61,626 nt of DNA from Bacteroidota bacterium. Lineage in GTDB: Bacteria > Bacteroidota > Bacteroidia > Flavobacteriales > Flavobacteriaceae. Within the stretch, counting starts at the first letter, position 1. Every line of letters starts with the position of its first letter. The notes below the pieces were generated by a model, which did no database searches, was not told the origin of the DNA, and saw nothing but the letters and a program-made list of their open reading frames with translations. The position numbers and the translations under genes are program-made. Of the stretch, positions 43,200 to 53,300 are shown one piece after another. The stretch spans positions 1 through 61,626 of the forward strand of contig JAEWCF010000049.1 of assembly GCA_023390775.1 (NCBI GenBank), given 5' to 3'.

Positions 43200-44558
43200 T
43201 CACATCAGCTTTGAAACCTCGGCAAAATCCAACCCACCGTAATTACCCGAACTCATCAACAACAAGGCAAAGTCCACCTCGGCATCGCGGAGCCTGAACA
43301 AATAATCCTTGAATGCCGCGGGATCCGTGAACACGATCAGGTCCTCACGGTTGAAGGATTCCCTGATCTGCTCCTCCGAAATGGGCTCCATCTGCTTGAT
43401 CTTCAGTGCGTTGGGCGAATAGAACACTACCGCCGTGTCCGCATTGTCCAGTGCGCCCTGATATTCCTTCAGGAACGTGGGATTCAGGCTGCTGTAAGTA
43501 TGAAGTTCCAGACAGGCGATCAGGGTCCGGTCGGGGTACTGCTGTTTCACGGCTTTTGTTGTTGCACTGACCTTGCTTGGCGAGTGCGCAAAATCCTTAT
43601 AGGCAATGCGCCCTTTTCCCGATGCAATCTTTTCAAGCCTCTTCGACGCGCCTTTGAAAGTAGCGATGGCCTCGTAAAAATCGGCCTCGTCGATGCCTAT
43701 CGCCTGGCAGACCCACTTGGCCCCTGCAAGGTTGTTCAGGTTGTGTGCGCCGAAAACCTCAATGGGCATTGGCCCGTCCGGCGTTTCCAGCAGCGTTGTT
43801 CCGTCTTCCACCGAATATTCGGGCGTGCGATACGGAATCTTGCGGATCGGGGCGGCAGATTCCTCTGCAAGTTTCCGAACCCATGGGTCTTCCTCGTTAT
43901 AGATCAGCATGCCCCCGTTGGTTATCTTGCCGATGAAAATCCTGAACTGCTCCAGGTAATCCTCAAAGGTCGGGAACACGTTGATGTGATCCCAGGCAAT
44001 GCCGCTTAGCAACGCGATATTTGGGCTGTAGAGGTGAAATTTTGGCCGTCGGTCAATGGGTGACGAGAGGTATTCGTCGCCCTCGAGGACCATGAAATCG
44101 TTATCGGCGGTAAGCCTGACCATGGTGTCGAACCCTTCCAGTTGCGCGCCCACCATATAGTCGACATCCCTTTTATGGAATTGGGCCACGTGCAGGATCA
44201 TAGAGGTGATGGTGGTCTTGCCGTGCGACCCGCCGATCACCACGCGGGTCTTGTCCTTTGACTGCTCGTAGAGGAATTCGGGATAGGAAAAGATCTTGAG
44301 GTTTAGCGACTGCGCTTTCAGTAGTTCGGGATTGTCGGCGCGGGCATGCATGCCTAAAATTATATAGTCGATGCTCGAATGGATCTTGTCCGGAAACCAG
44401 CCCAATTCGGCCGGCAAGAGGCCTCTCTTGTCAAGTCGGGACCTTGAGGGTTCAAAAATCGCATCGTCGCTACCCGTGACCCTGTAGCCTTTTTCGTGAA
44501 GGGCGATTGCCAGGTTGTGCATGGCGCTTCCGCCAATCGCAATGAAATGTGCCGTCAT
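43200..44558 (-). CDS. mpl: UDP-N-acetylmuramate:tripeptide ligase (Mpl), peptidoglycan recycling
   Basis: 452 residues, Mur ligase fold. N-terminal Rossmann domain (FIAIGGSAMHNLAIALHEKGY), P-loop GGSHGKTTITSM, central domain with LEGDEYLSSP, and C-terminal AYKDFAHSPSKVSATTKAV. The GGSAMHNLA motif and EGDEY block fit Mpl better than MurC, which reads GIGGIGMSG. Attaches recycled tripeptide to UDP-MurNAc in the cytosol. The TPR gene ends 6 nt upstream. Confidence 0.92.
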   Translation of the reverse strand: MTAHFIAIGGSAMHNLAIALHEKGYRVTGSDDAIFEPSRSRLDKRGLLPAELGWFPDKIHSSIDYIILGMHARADNPELLKAQSLNLKIFSYPEFLYEQSKDKTRVVIGGSHGKTTITSMILHVAQFHKRDVDYMVGAQLEGFDTMVRLTADNDFMVLEGDEYLSSPIDRRPKFHLYSPNIALLSGIAWDHINVFPTFEDYLEQFRIFIGKITNGGMLIYNEEDPWVRKLAEESAAPIRKIPYRTPEYSVEDGTTLLETPDGPMPIEVFGAHNLNNLAGAKWVCQAIGIDEADFYEAIATFKGASKRLEKIASGKGRIAYKDFAHSPSKVSATTKAVKQQYPDRTLIACLELHTYSSLNPTFLKEYQGALDNADTAVVFYSPNALKIKQMEPISEEQIRESFNREDLIVFTDPAAFKDYLFRLRDAEVDFALLLMSSGNYGGLDFAEVSKLM

Positions 44559-44564
44559 AGATTT

Positions 44565-45245
44565 TCATTCGCCAATGGCCTCCAGTACGGCCCGGGCTTT
44601 TTGTGGTTTGTTGGTTCGTTTATAGAGGTTCGCAAGTTTGCGCGCACCAGTCCTGGAATTGTATTTTTCCCAAGCCAATTTATAATTTTTTTCGGCCGAT
44701 GCGACATTGTCCTGATGATCGGAGATCCGCCCAAAAGCAAGGTAGCCGTCCACGGGGGAGAGCGCCATCAGTTCCGAAGCGTATTGTTTTGCTTTCGCGG
44801 TACTTCCGCCTGCGATTGCCGGGAGCTGCAGGTTGACCTCGATAAGTGCCCAGCGGGCCTCGAGGTGTTTGGGGTCCAGTGCGATGGCTTTCTCAAACGA
44901 CGACCGAATGTCGCCTATCATCCCCAGCGCCTTGAATTTATTCGACGCCCGGGCCTTCATGCCCAGTGCGCCACCGTATTTATAATGCGACGAAGCCCTT
45001 TGCGGCCAGAGTTCCCTCATTGCGGCGTAGTGTTTCAAGGCTCCGTCCCAATCCTGCCTTTTGCCCAAAATGTCTCCCAGCATCTCATGCGCGGCCGCCG
45101 CTCCGGGATCCTTGCTGACGATATTCTCCAGCATCGACTGTGCTTCCCGGTTTTTGCCCTTTCCGATCATTTCACGCGCTGCCTCAAGGCTCCCTTGCGC
45201 GATACATGAGATGGAAAAGAGGAGGATTGTCAACAGCTTTGGCAT
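44565..45245 (-). CDS. Secreted TPR protein
   Basis: 226 residues from ATG 45245 (MPKLLTILLFSISCIAQ, signal peptide); the frame extends 20 codons upstream without a signal-like start. At least four TPR-like units (about 20-220: AAAHEMLGDILGKRQDWDGALKHY; IRSSFEKAIALDPKHLEARWALI; NLYKRTNKPQKARAVL). Periplasmic scaffold of unknown partner. In operon with mpl (6-nt gap). Confidence 0.85.
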   Translation of the reverse strand: MPKLLTILLFSISCIAQGSLEAAREMIGKGKNREAQSMLENIVSKDPGAAAAHEMLGDILGKRQDWDGALKHYAAMRELWPQRASSHYKYGGALGMKARASNKFKALGMIGDIRSSFEKAIALDPKHLEARWALIEVNLQLPAIAGGSTAKAKQYASELMALSPVDGYLAFGRISDHQDNVASAEKNYKLAWEKYNSRTGARKLANLYKRTNKPQKARAVLEAIGE

Positions 45246-45420
45246 CCGGTAAAAATAAGCATTGCCCCTGAATCCCCTGCCAACATTGACCGTGCGACGC
45301 GTCAAATGCGATTTATTAACACATTCGTTGTTTTAATTGTAGTTTGTCGACATTTGTAGTTAAACATTTATCAATTTATGTTATTAAATTGTAAATTTGA
45401 ATAAATGTGGCAAACCGAAC

Positions 45421-48400
45421 ATGAGAAAACATTACACCTCGAAAAATCTGCCCCTCATTTTTTTCCTGCTGTTAACTGCCTGGATGCGAGCTCAGTCAAA
45501 TGATTGCGCCACCGCAACCCTCCTGACGCCCGGAACGGTGTGCTCTCCCACCGCGGGAACTACGGTCGGGGCGACACAATCCATCGCGGCCCTTACCTGT
45601 TCGGGTTTTACGGGCAATGCGGATGACGATGTGTGGTACAGATTTGTGGCTACCACAACCTCGCACACGGTCACTGTCGCCGGTGGTTCAGGTTTCGATG
45701 CAGTTGTCGATGTGAGGTCCGGCGCCTGTAGCGGAACCAATATTGGTTGCGCCGATTCCACCTTCAGCGGGGGCACCGAAACGGTGAACCTAACCGGACT
45801 CACGGTCGGCACAAATTATTACATCAGGGTTTACAGTTATGGCGGATCGGGATCGCAGGGATCCTTCACCATCTGCGTCACCAGTGCGCCCGCCGCAAGC
45901 GGAGTTGACAATTGCGCCGGAACCGCAGCCCTAACTGTTAATCCCGCCGGCACGTGCTCCTCGACTACATCGGGAACAACAGTGGGCGCCACGTTGTCGC
46001 AGGCTGGTTGCGCGGGAACCGCCGACGATGATGTTTGGTACTCATTTACGGCAACCTCCGCAAGCCATACGGTAACGGTAACACCGGGAACTTTGTCCGA
46101 TGCAGTATTGCAGGTTTTTAGCGGAACTTGCGCGGGGCTTACCAGCCTGGGTTGTGCTGATGCGACGGTAGGATCTGCGATAGAGACGCTTACTTTAAAT
46201 ACACTTACGCCAGGTGTGACCTACTTTGTTCGAACCTACAGTTGGTCAAGTGGCTCCGGGCAGGGAACTTTTTCTTTGTGTGTAACGACCAACCCGGCAA
46301 CGGGCCCGGCTAACAATAACTGTTCAGGGGCAATTGCCCTCGTTGTGAATCCCGCAGCTACATGCTCGTCAACCACCTCGGGAACAACAATTGGTGCCAC
46401 GCAGAGCCAGGCGGGATGTGCGGGAACCGCCGACGATGATGTCTGGTATTCCTTCACCGCAACAAATACAAGCCATACGGTAACGGTTACACCGGGCACT
46501 TTATCTGATGCTGTCCTGCAGGTGTTTAGCGGGAGTTGCGCGGGCCTGGTTAGCCTTGGCTGTGCCGATTCAACGGTTGGCTCGTCAATTGAAACACTTA
46601 CTCTAAATTCACTGACCGTTGGGGCCACCTATTATGTTAGGACCTACAGTTGGGGTAGCGCAGGACAGGGTACTTTTTCAATGTGCGTAACCACGGCTGC
46701 CTCGGCCGGAGGCAATGATAATTGTTCAGGGGCCACAACCGTGGGAGTCAATGCCACTATGGCCTGCACCGTCACGGCATCAGGAACGACCGTCGGGGCA
46801 ACACAAAGTCAGACGGGATGTTTTGGAACCGCCGACGACGACGTTTGGTATTCGTTCACGGCAACTTCGACAACACATGTCATCACGGTTACTCCAGGAA
46901 CCTTATACGATGCCGTTTTCCAGGTATTCAGCGGGACCTGCGGCGTGCTCACCAGCCTTGCCTGCGTCGACAGTACAATCTCAACAGCCGAAACCACCAC
47001 GTTGGGTGGACTCACCTCGGGCGCGACGTATTTTGTAAGAATTTATAGCTATTCATCCGGATCAGGCCAGGGAACTTTCACCCTTTGCGTTACGACTCCC
47101 ACGCCGCCCGCCAACAACAATTGCAGCGGTGCCTTTACGGCAACTGTCAATCCGACATCCAGTTGTACGGCTGTCAGCAACGGAACCACGCAGTATGCTA
47201 CCCAATCCCAACCCGGATGTGTGGGCAGTGCCGATGATGATGTTTGGTACACCTTTACCGCGACCAACACCAGCCACACAATCTCGCTGGCGTCAATATC
47301 GCTTTACGATGGGGCTTTCGAAGTGTTCAGCGGCCTCTGCGGGTCGCTCACCAGTATCGCCTGCGTTAACAACTCTTCCGGATTCCAGTCTGAATCAACC
47401 GTCGTTTCAGGCCTGACAGTTAACGGGCCGTATTTCATCAGGGTTTATTCCTATGGAGCATCTGCATCTGACAGTGGGACCTTCACCCTTTGCATCACAA
47501 CCTGTTCAAGCGGCGACGGCACGGGCACATCCTCATTGGCCTGCCCTTCGGTGATTTCCGGCGGATTGGGCTTAAACGGTGCCGATCCTGCGCCGATTGA
47601 TTGCACATCGGCGTCGTGCACTGACCTGGAAGCAACTTACCTGCAGCTCGGGCAAACCAGCAGTTACACGGTCTCCAGCATTCCTTATGCGCCTCCCTAT
47701 CAATTTACCTGCTTGGCAAATCCTGTAAGTGTCAATGTGGACGATGTTTGGTCGCCGATCGTGAGCTTGCCTTTCAACTTCTGCTTTTACGGCGTCAATT
47801 ATGACCAGTGCCTGATCAGTTCCAACGGCGTCATTACCTTCGATCTGTCAACATATTCACCCGGTGGCTATTCGACCTGGTCATTTGCGTCAAACCTGCC
47901 GAACAATACCTTGTTTTTAAATTCGATCTTCGGCGCTTACCACGATATCGACCCAAGCCTCGGCGGAAGTATTGGGTGGGAACTCATCTCGCTTGATACG
48001 GGATGCCGCGCATTGGTAGCCGCATGGAATGACGTACCGATGTTTTCCTGCACGAGTGTTCTGTACAGCGGAATGATTGTGCTTTATGAAAATACGAACA
48101 TCATCGAAGTGTACATCGAGGAAAAAAATGTCTGCGCATCCTGGAATGCGGGCAATGCCATTATAGGTATCCAAAACCAGGCGGGCAATCTCGCGAGCGT
48201 GGCGCCGGGCCGCAACGGCCTTGATCCGAACTGGACCGTTACCAATGAAGCATGGCGCTTTACCCCGGCCGGACCTTCACTCACAACGCTCCAATGGTTT
48301 GAAGGGTCGGGCACAACAGGGCCGATGATCGGGACCACGGATGTGCTGAATGTTTGCCCCACCGCGACCACCACCTATACGGCCCAAGTCACGTACACTT

Positions 48401-50169
48401 TCTGCAATGGCGCGACACTAATCCAGACCGATGAAACAACCGTAACGGTCAACCTCAACAAGGTCTGGAACGGCTCGGTGTCGAGTGATTGGAACGTAGC
48501 CGCGAACTGGACTCCCGCGGGCGTTCCCACCGCAATGGATTGCGTCGTCATCCCCAATGTGCCCAATCCGGCGCATATCATCGGCACCTCCTATGATGCG
48601 TATTGTTACAGCCTCAATGTGCTCAGCGGCGGAATTCTTCAAAACAACCCGGGAAACAACCTGACCGTCACCAACGCGGTAAATGTCCAGGCGGGAGGCC
48701 AGTTCATCCTCAAGAACAGTTCGAGCCTGTTGCAGGTCAACAATGTCGCCAACAACGGGATCATGAATATGGAACGAATCACGCCGCCCGTATACCGCTT
48801 TGATTACACGTACTGGAATTCACCGGTGACGCAAGCGTCAAACTTCACGCTGGGTATGCTGTCGCCAAACACTCAATACGATAAGTATTACAGCTGGACC
48901 CCTTCGGTATCGGGAGGTATGGGAATCTGGGCGCAGGAAAGCGCGGCGACCGTAATGAACCCGACAAAGGGCTATATTGTCCGTGCGCCGAATTCCTATT
49001 CGTTCACGCCCGATGTTACCGCTCCTTACACCGCAAATTTCATCGGAACCCCAAACAACGGAACCTTTAACTGCCCGGTCAGTTTCGGCTCGATGGGGCC
49101 TACGACCGATTACGACAAATGGAATTTACTGGGCAATCCGTATCCGTCGGCGGTCAATGCATCGGCGTTTATCAACCATCCCGCAAATGTGCCCGTCCTT
49201 GACGGAACGCTTTATTTCTGGACACACAATTCGCCGATTTCGGTCTCCTTCGCCGATCCTTTTTACGGGGATTACGTCCTCAACTATACCGATGCCGACT
49301 ACGCTGCCTGGAACGAGACCGGCGGTACGGCTGCCACTTCCGGCGGGGCGCCACCGGGAGCCTATATCGCGGCGGGGCAGTCTTTTTTCGTGCGCAGCCT
49401 TGCGGTTCCCGGGACGGCCCTTTTCAACAACGCCATGCGCACACCTGACAACAATGCGCAATTCTTCAGGTCGGGCGCAAACGCATTCCCTACGCCAGGC
49501 CTGGGAGACCCCGAACGGCACCGCATCTGGCTTAACCTGCGAAATGACCAGGGGGCATTCAGCCAGATCCTGGTGGGTTATGTGGAAGGCGCCACAATGG
49601 GATACGACCGCGGGTTTGACGGCGCACTTTTCAGCGAGTCCTCGGTAAAATTCTATTCCCATATTCCGGAAAAATCCCTTGTGATTCAGGGGCGCCCGCT
49701 GCCCTTTGAGCCTATTGACCAGGTTCCATTGGGAGTGTCGGTCCAGGAACCGGGAACTTTTTCCATCAGGATCGACCATTACGATGCGTTTTTTGACGAC
49801 GTGCCGATATATCTCGAAGACTTGATGCTCGGAATGGTCCATGACCTGAAAGCATCGCCGTATGAATTCAGCACGGCTGGTGGGATTTTCAATGACCGTT
49901 TTGTACTGCGCTACTCCGTGGGAGCGTTGTCCGTACCCAATCCGGAATCTGAGCAGGCCGTCATATTTATCCATGAGGGACGGATCCACGGCCAGGCTTC
50001 GCAGGTGATGTCGGAAGTGCGGGTTTTTGATGCGGCGGGCAAACTAATCAAACGATACATACCTGGCACTGCGGCTTTTAACGAGCCTTTTGAGGTGGCC
50101 CGGGGTTTTTATCCAACCGAAATCCATTTTGCGGACGGTTCGGTATCCGTTTTCAAACTGATGCATTGA
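45421..50169 (+). CDS. Giant secreted protein with five PPC-like repeats, NIDO-like domain and T9SS-type C-terminus
   Basis: 1582 residues from ATG 45421; the TTG eight codons upstream gives a worse signal peptide. Signal peptide ends near MRAQS. Five modules of about 130 residues (27-697) each carry NNCSGA, TADDDVWYSFTAT, VFSGTC and YFVRTYS motifs, like pre-peptidase C-terminal domains. A nidogen-like domain (about 760-930, FNFCFYGVNYDQCLISSNGVITF then FGAYHDIDPS) follows, then a module shared with the next gene from VWNGSVSSDWNVAANW (nt 48463) through LLGNPYPSAVNASAF to the end. The C-terminus (VRVFDAAGKLIKRY) is a divergent T9SS signal. Cysteine-rich, unlike typical cytosolic proteins. Confidence 0.88.
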   Translation: MRKHYTSKNLPLIFFLLLTAWMRAQSNDCATATLLTPGTVCSPTAGTTVGATQSIAALTCSGFTGNADDDVWYRFVATTTSHTVTVAGGSGFDAVVDVRSGACSGTNIGCADSTFSGGTETVNLTGLTVGTNYYIRVYSYGGSGSQGSFTICVTSAPAASGVDNCAGTAALTVNPAGTCSSTTSGTTVGATLSQAGCAGTADDDVWYSFTATSASHTVTVTPGTLSDAVLQVFSGTCAGLTSLGCADATVGSAIETLTLNTLTPGVTYFVRTYSWSSGSGQGTFSLCVTTNPATGPANNNCSGAIALVVNPAATCSSTTSGTTIGATQSQAGCAGTADDDVWYSFTATNTSHTVTVTPGTLSDAVLQVFSGSCAGLVSLGCADSTVGSSIETLTLNSLTVGATYYVRTYSWGSAGQGTFSMCVTTAASAGGNDNCSGATTVGVNATMACTVTASGTTVGATQSQTGCFGTADDDVWYSFTATSTTHVITVTPGTLYDAVFQVFSGTCGVLTSLACVDSTISTAETTTLGGLTSGATYFVRIYSYSSGSGQGTFTLCVTTPTPPANNNCSGAFTATVNPTSSCTAVSNGTTQYATQSQPGCVGSADDDVWYTFTATNTSHTISLASISLYDGAFEVFSGLCGSLTSIACVNNSSGFQSESTVVSGLTVNGPYFIRVYSYGASASDSGTFTLCITTCSSGDGTGTSSLACPSVISGGLGLNGADPAPIDCTSASCTDLEATYLQLGQTSSYTVSSIPYAPPYQFTCLANPVSVNVDDVWSPIVSLPFNFCFYGVNYDQCLISSNGVITFDLSTYSPGGYSTWSFASNLPNNTLFLNSIFGAYHDIDPSLGGSIGWELISLDTGCRALVAAWNDVPMFSCTSVLYSGMIVLYENTNIIEVYIEEKNVCASWNAGNAIIGIQNQAGNLASVAPGRNGLDPNWTVTNEAWRFTPAGPSLTTLQWFEGSGTTGPMIGTTDVLNVCPTATTTYTAQVTYTFCNGATLIQTDETTVTVNLNKVWNGSVSSDWNVAANWTPAGVPTAMDCVVIPNVPNPAHIIGTSYDAYCYSLNVLSGGILQNNPGNNLTVTNAVNVQAGGQFILKNSSSLLQVNNVANNGIMNMERITPPVYRFDYTYWNSPVTQASNFTLGMLSPNTQYDKYYSWTPSVSGGMGIWAQESAATVMNPTKGYIVRAPNSYSFTPDVTAPYTANFIGTPNNGTFNCPVSFGSMGPTTDYDKWNLLGNPYPSAVNASAFINHPANVPVLDGTLYFWTHNSPISVSFADPFYGDYVLNYTDADYAAWNETGGTAATSGGAPPGAYIAAGQSFFVRSLAVPGTALFNNAMRTPDNNAQFFRSGANAFPTPGLGDPERHRIWLNLRNDQGAFSQILVGYVEGATMGYDRGFDGALFSESSVKFYSHIPEKSLVIQGRPLPFEPIDQVPLGVSVQEPGTFSIRIDHYDAFFDDVPIYLEDLMLGMVHDLKASPYEFSTAGGIFNDRFVLRYSVGALSVPNPESEQAVIFIHEGRIHGQASQVMSEVRVFDAAGKLIKRYIPGTAAFNEPFEVARGFYPTEIHFADGSVSVFKLMH

Positions 50170-50288
50170 AAAACCTTGATTTTAAAGGGAAACGCGGCAG
50201 ATACTTAGTGTTTTTGAGCGGAATAATCCCGCGCTTTATCGCCTGATGTGTATTTTATCGTTTTTTGCGGCAACTCAACCAGAAAATT

Positions 50289-50318
50289 ATTGACTTCGTA
50301 TATTCCAAAATAACTTTG
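50289..50318 (+). promoter_or_regulatory. Bacteroidota-type promoter of the 2335-residue adhesin gene
   Basis: -33 TTG at 50290-50292, 18-nt spacer, -7 box TAACTTTG at 50311-50318. The expected start near 50325 leaves a leader of about 30 nt before ATG 50355. Confidence 0.75.
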
Positions 50319-50354
50319 CCCTTGAAATTCAAGTAATTGGCAAATTGGAAACTT

Positions 50355-53300
50355 ATGAAGCAATTTTACTTTAACCTGAAGACAGTCAGTCTGTTGGACC
50401 CAAAAGTAATAGCGACTTCGGTCCTCTTGACGCTACTGATCTTCGCCGCCCCAAAATCCACCGCTCAAATCTCAGGCCCGCTAAACCCCGGAGCTGCCGT
50501 AAACGCAGTCGGTGTCGGTGCGGTCAACTGGACCAATGCTACGAACGCATTGATCGCAGATGGCAATAGCGCTACGGTCACAATTTCCACCGGGCAGTTC
50601 AGCCGTTATCTTCGAACAAGTTCATTTGGTTTTGCAATCCCGGCAACATCGGTCATCAATGGAATCGAGCTACGCGTAACACGCCGTGCCAACGCCAACT
50701 CCGGCAGCATCGTGGACTCATTTGTTCAATTGGTGCAGGGAACTGCAGCAGTTGGCGCCAACAAGGCCAACACAAGCGTTTTGTGGGGCGATACATTCCA
50801 GACCGTGGTCTACGGCGGCCCAAACGATAAGTGGGGAACCACCCTGACCGCCAGTGATATCAATGCCGCCAACTTTGGCGCACAGCTTTCGGTGGGTACC
50901 ACTTCAAATTCCCGGACGGCGTATGTGGACAACATGCGGCTGACCGTTTATTTCACTCCACCGCCAACCATTACCTCATTCAACAACAGCCCGGCCTGCT
51001 ACGGATCGGCCACTACCGTAACGCTTACGGGAACGCATCTACTCAACGCCTCATCGGTGACCTTTAACGGGGTTGCGGCGGCGTTCACCGTTATTTCCAA
51101 TACGCAGATTTCGGCACAATTGCCGGCCACCGCCACTACGGGAACTATCGCGGTGACCACACCTTCCGGAACTGCCACAAGCGCATCGCCCTTTACGGTA
51201 AACCCGTTGCCGGTCGTCGGCCCTATTTCGGGCGCAGGCGCGGTTTGCGCAGGTTCCAGCATTGCATTGTCAAATGCCACCCCAGGCGGAGTATGGTCTT
51301 CATCGGCTCCTTCAATTGCATCGGTCAATGCGTCCGGAATCGTAACCGGTCTGATCGCAGGGAATGCGGTCATCCGATATACGGTTACCGATGCAAACGG
51401 TTGTTCCTCACAAGTCACGTTCCCCGTTGCGGTCAATGCGCTTCCGGTGGTTTCGGCCCCGGCCAGTGTCTGCGTCGGGCAAACCGTTCAGCTTTCGCCC
51501 GCTTCAGGCGGTACCTGGACCTCGTCAAACCCTGCGGTCGCAACGGTTGACAACAGCGGCCTGGTAACGGGTGCAGCCGCGGGTTCGGCCACTTTTACCT
51601 TCACCGATTCAACAACAAATTGCAGCAGGACGACTTCCGCTGTCCAGGTATACGACCTCCCAGCCATCGTTTCCCAACCGGTATCGCAATCCGTTTGTTC
51701 AGGCGAAACTACCAGTTTCAGCGTTACGGCATCGGGTACTTCGCTGTCCTACCAATGGTACAACGGCGCTTCGCCCATGGCCAACGGCCCCGGGATTTCC
51801 GGAGTCAACACACCTACCCTCACCCTGTCCAACATTCAGGTTTCTCAAGCCTCTGATTACCATGTGGTAATTGGCAGCATTTGCAACGGCACAATCGCAT
51901 CGGTTTCGGCGACCCTTTCGGTAACCGAGAAGGTGAGCATCGTCGCCCAGCCACTTGCCAATATTACAGGATGTGAAAACGGATCGGTACAAATGACGGT
52001 TTCCGCTACCGGCGCAGGACTATCCTATCAGTGGTACAAGGGCGCCGTGATGTTGTCGGACGATGCTGATGTATCAGGCGCGACGACAGCCACCCTAACC
52101 CTCAACAACCTGACCACGGCAATGGCGGGAAGCTATCATGTCGTTGTTTCGGGGACCTCGCCTTGCGCACCGGTAACATCATCGAATTCGGTTCTTGCGG
52201 TTGAAAGCGCTCCCGTGATCACGCAGCAACCGGCTTCGGTTACAAGTTGCACCGGTAATCCGGTTGTTTTCCAGGCGAATGCCTCGGGAGGTGCGCTGAC
52301 CTACCAATGGTTCAAGGGCTCCACTGCGCTTGTCAACGGCGGAAATGTTTCCGGGGCGAATTCTGCAACCCTTACCCTTAATCCCGTAACCATTGCTGAT
52401 GGCGGCGATTACCATGTGGAGGTCACGGGAAACTGCGCCCCGCCTGCTGTTTCCGACAACGCAACGCTATCGGTCATCGAAGCCGTCACGATTACCTCGC
52501 AACCCCTTGCGGCACAGTCGGCCTGTACCGGAGAAACTGCCAGCTTCACGGTTTCTGCCACGGGCGACGGCCTCACCTATCAATGGTATAAAGGAGCTAC
52601 ACTGCTGAATGATGGCGGATCGATTTCAGGTGCGACGACATCCACCCTGACCATCAGCCCGGTCATTTCGTCGGATGCCGCTTCCAATTACCGCGTCGTT
52701 GTCACGGGGACCACCCCGTGCGGCTCAATGACTTCGGCCAATGCCGCCCTTACCGTGAACCAAAGCCCGGCAATCACCACCCAACCGGTTGCAACGCTCG
52801 CCAGGTGTTCCGGCCAGAGCGCCACCTTCTCGGTGGTGGCAACAGGGGGTTCGCTCACCTATCAATGGTTCCACAATGGAATTCCGCTCACAAATGGCGG
52901 ATCGATTTCCGGCGCCACATCCAACTCGCTTGTCATCGATCCGGTAGCAACCACGGATTCGGGAACTTATCATGTGGTCGTGGGCAATCCCTGCCTCAAT
53001 GACGCGGTGAGCAACAGTACCTCTCTTGTGGTCAATCAGCGCCCGGTCATTCCGGCGCAATCGGTAACCATTTGCAGCGGTGGTTCGTATTCCATCACCC
53101 CGGTCAACGGCATGCCCAATGCAAGCGTGATCGTTCCAGCAAACACCGTTTATTCCTGGTCTGCCCCAACGGGAGCGGGAATAACGGGAGGCCAGGCGCA
53201 ATCGCAGCAGTCCTCCATTTTTGGGACGCTTAACAATATCACCAACATTGTACGCTCGGTCACTTTCAATGTGACACCTCTCAATACCGACGGAACCTGC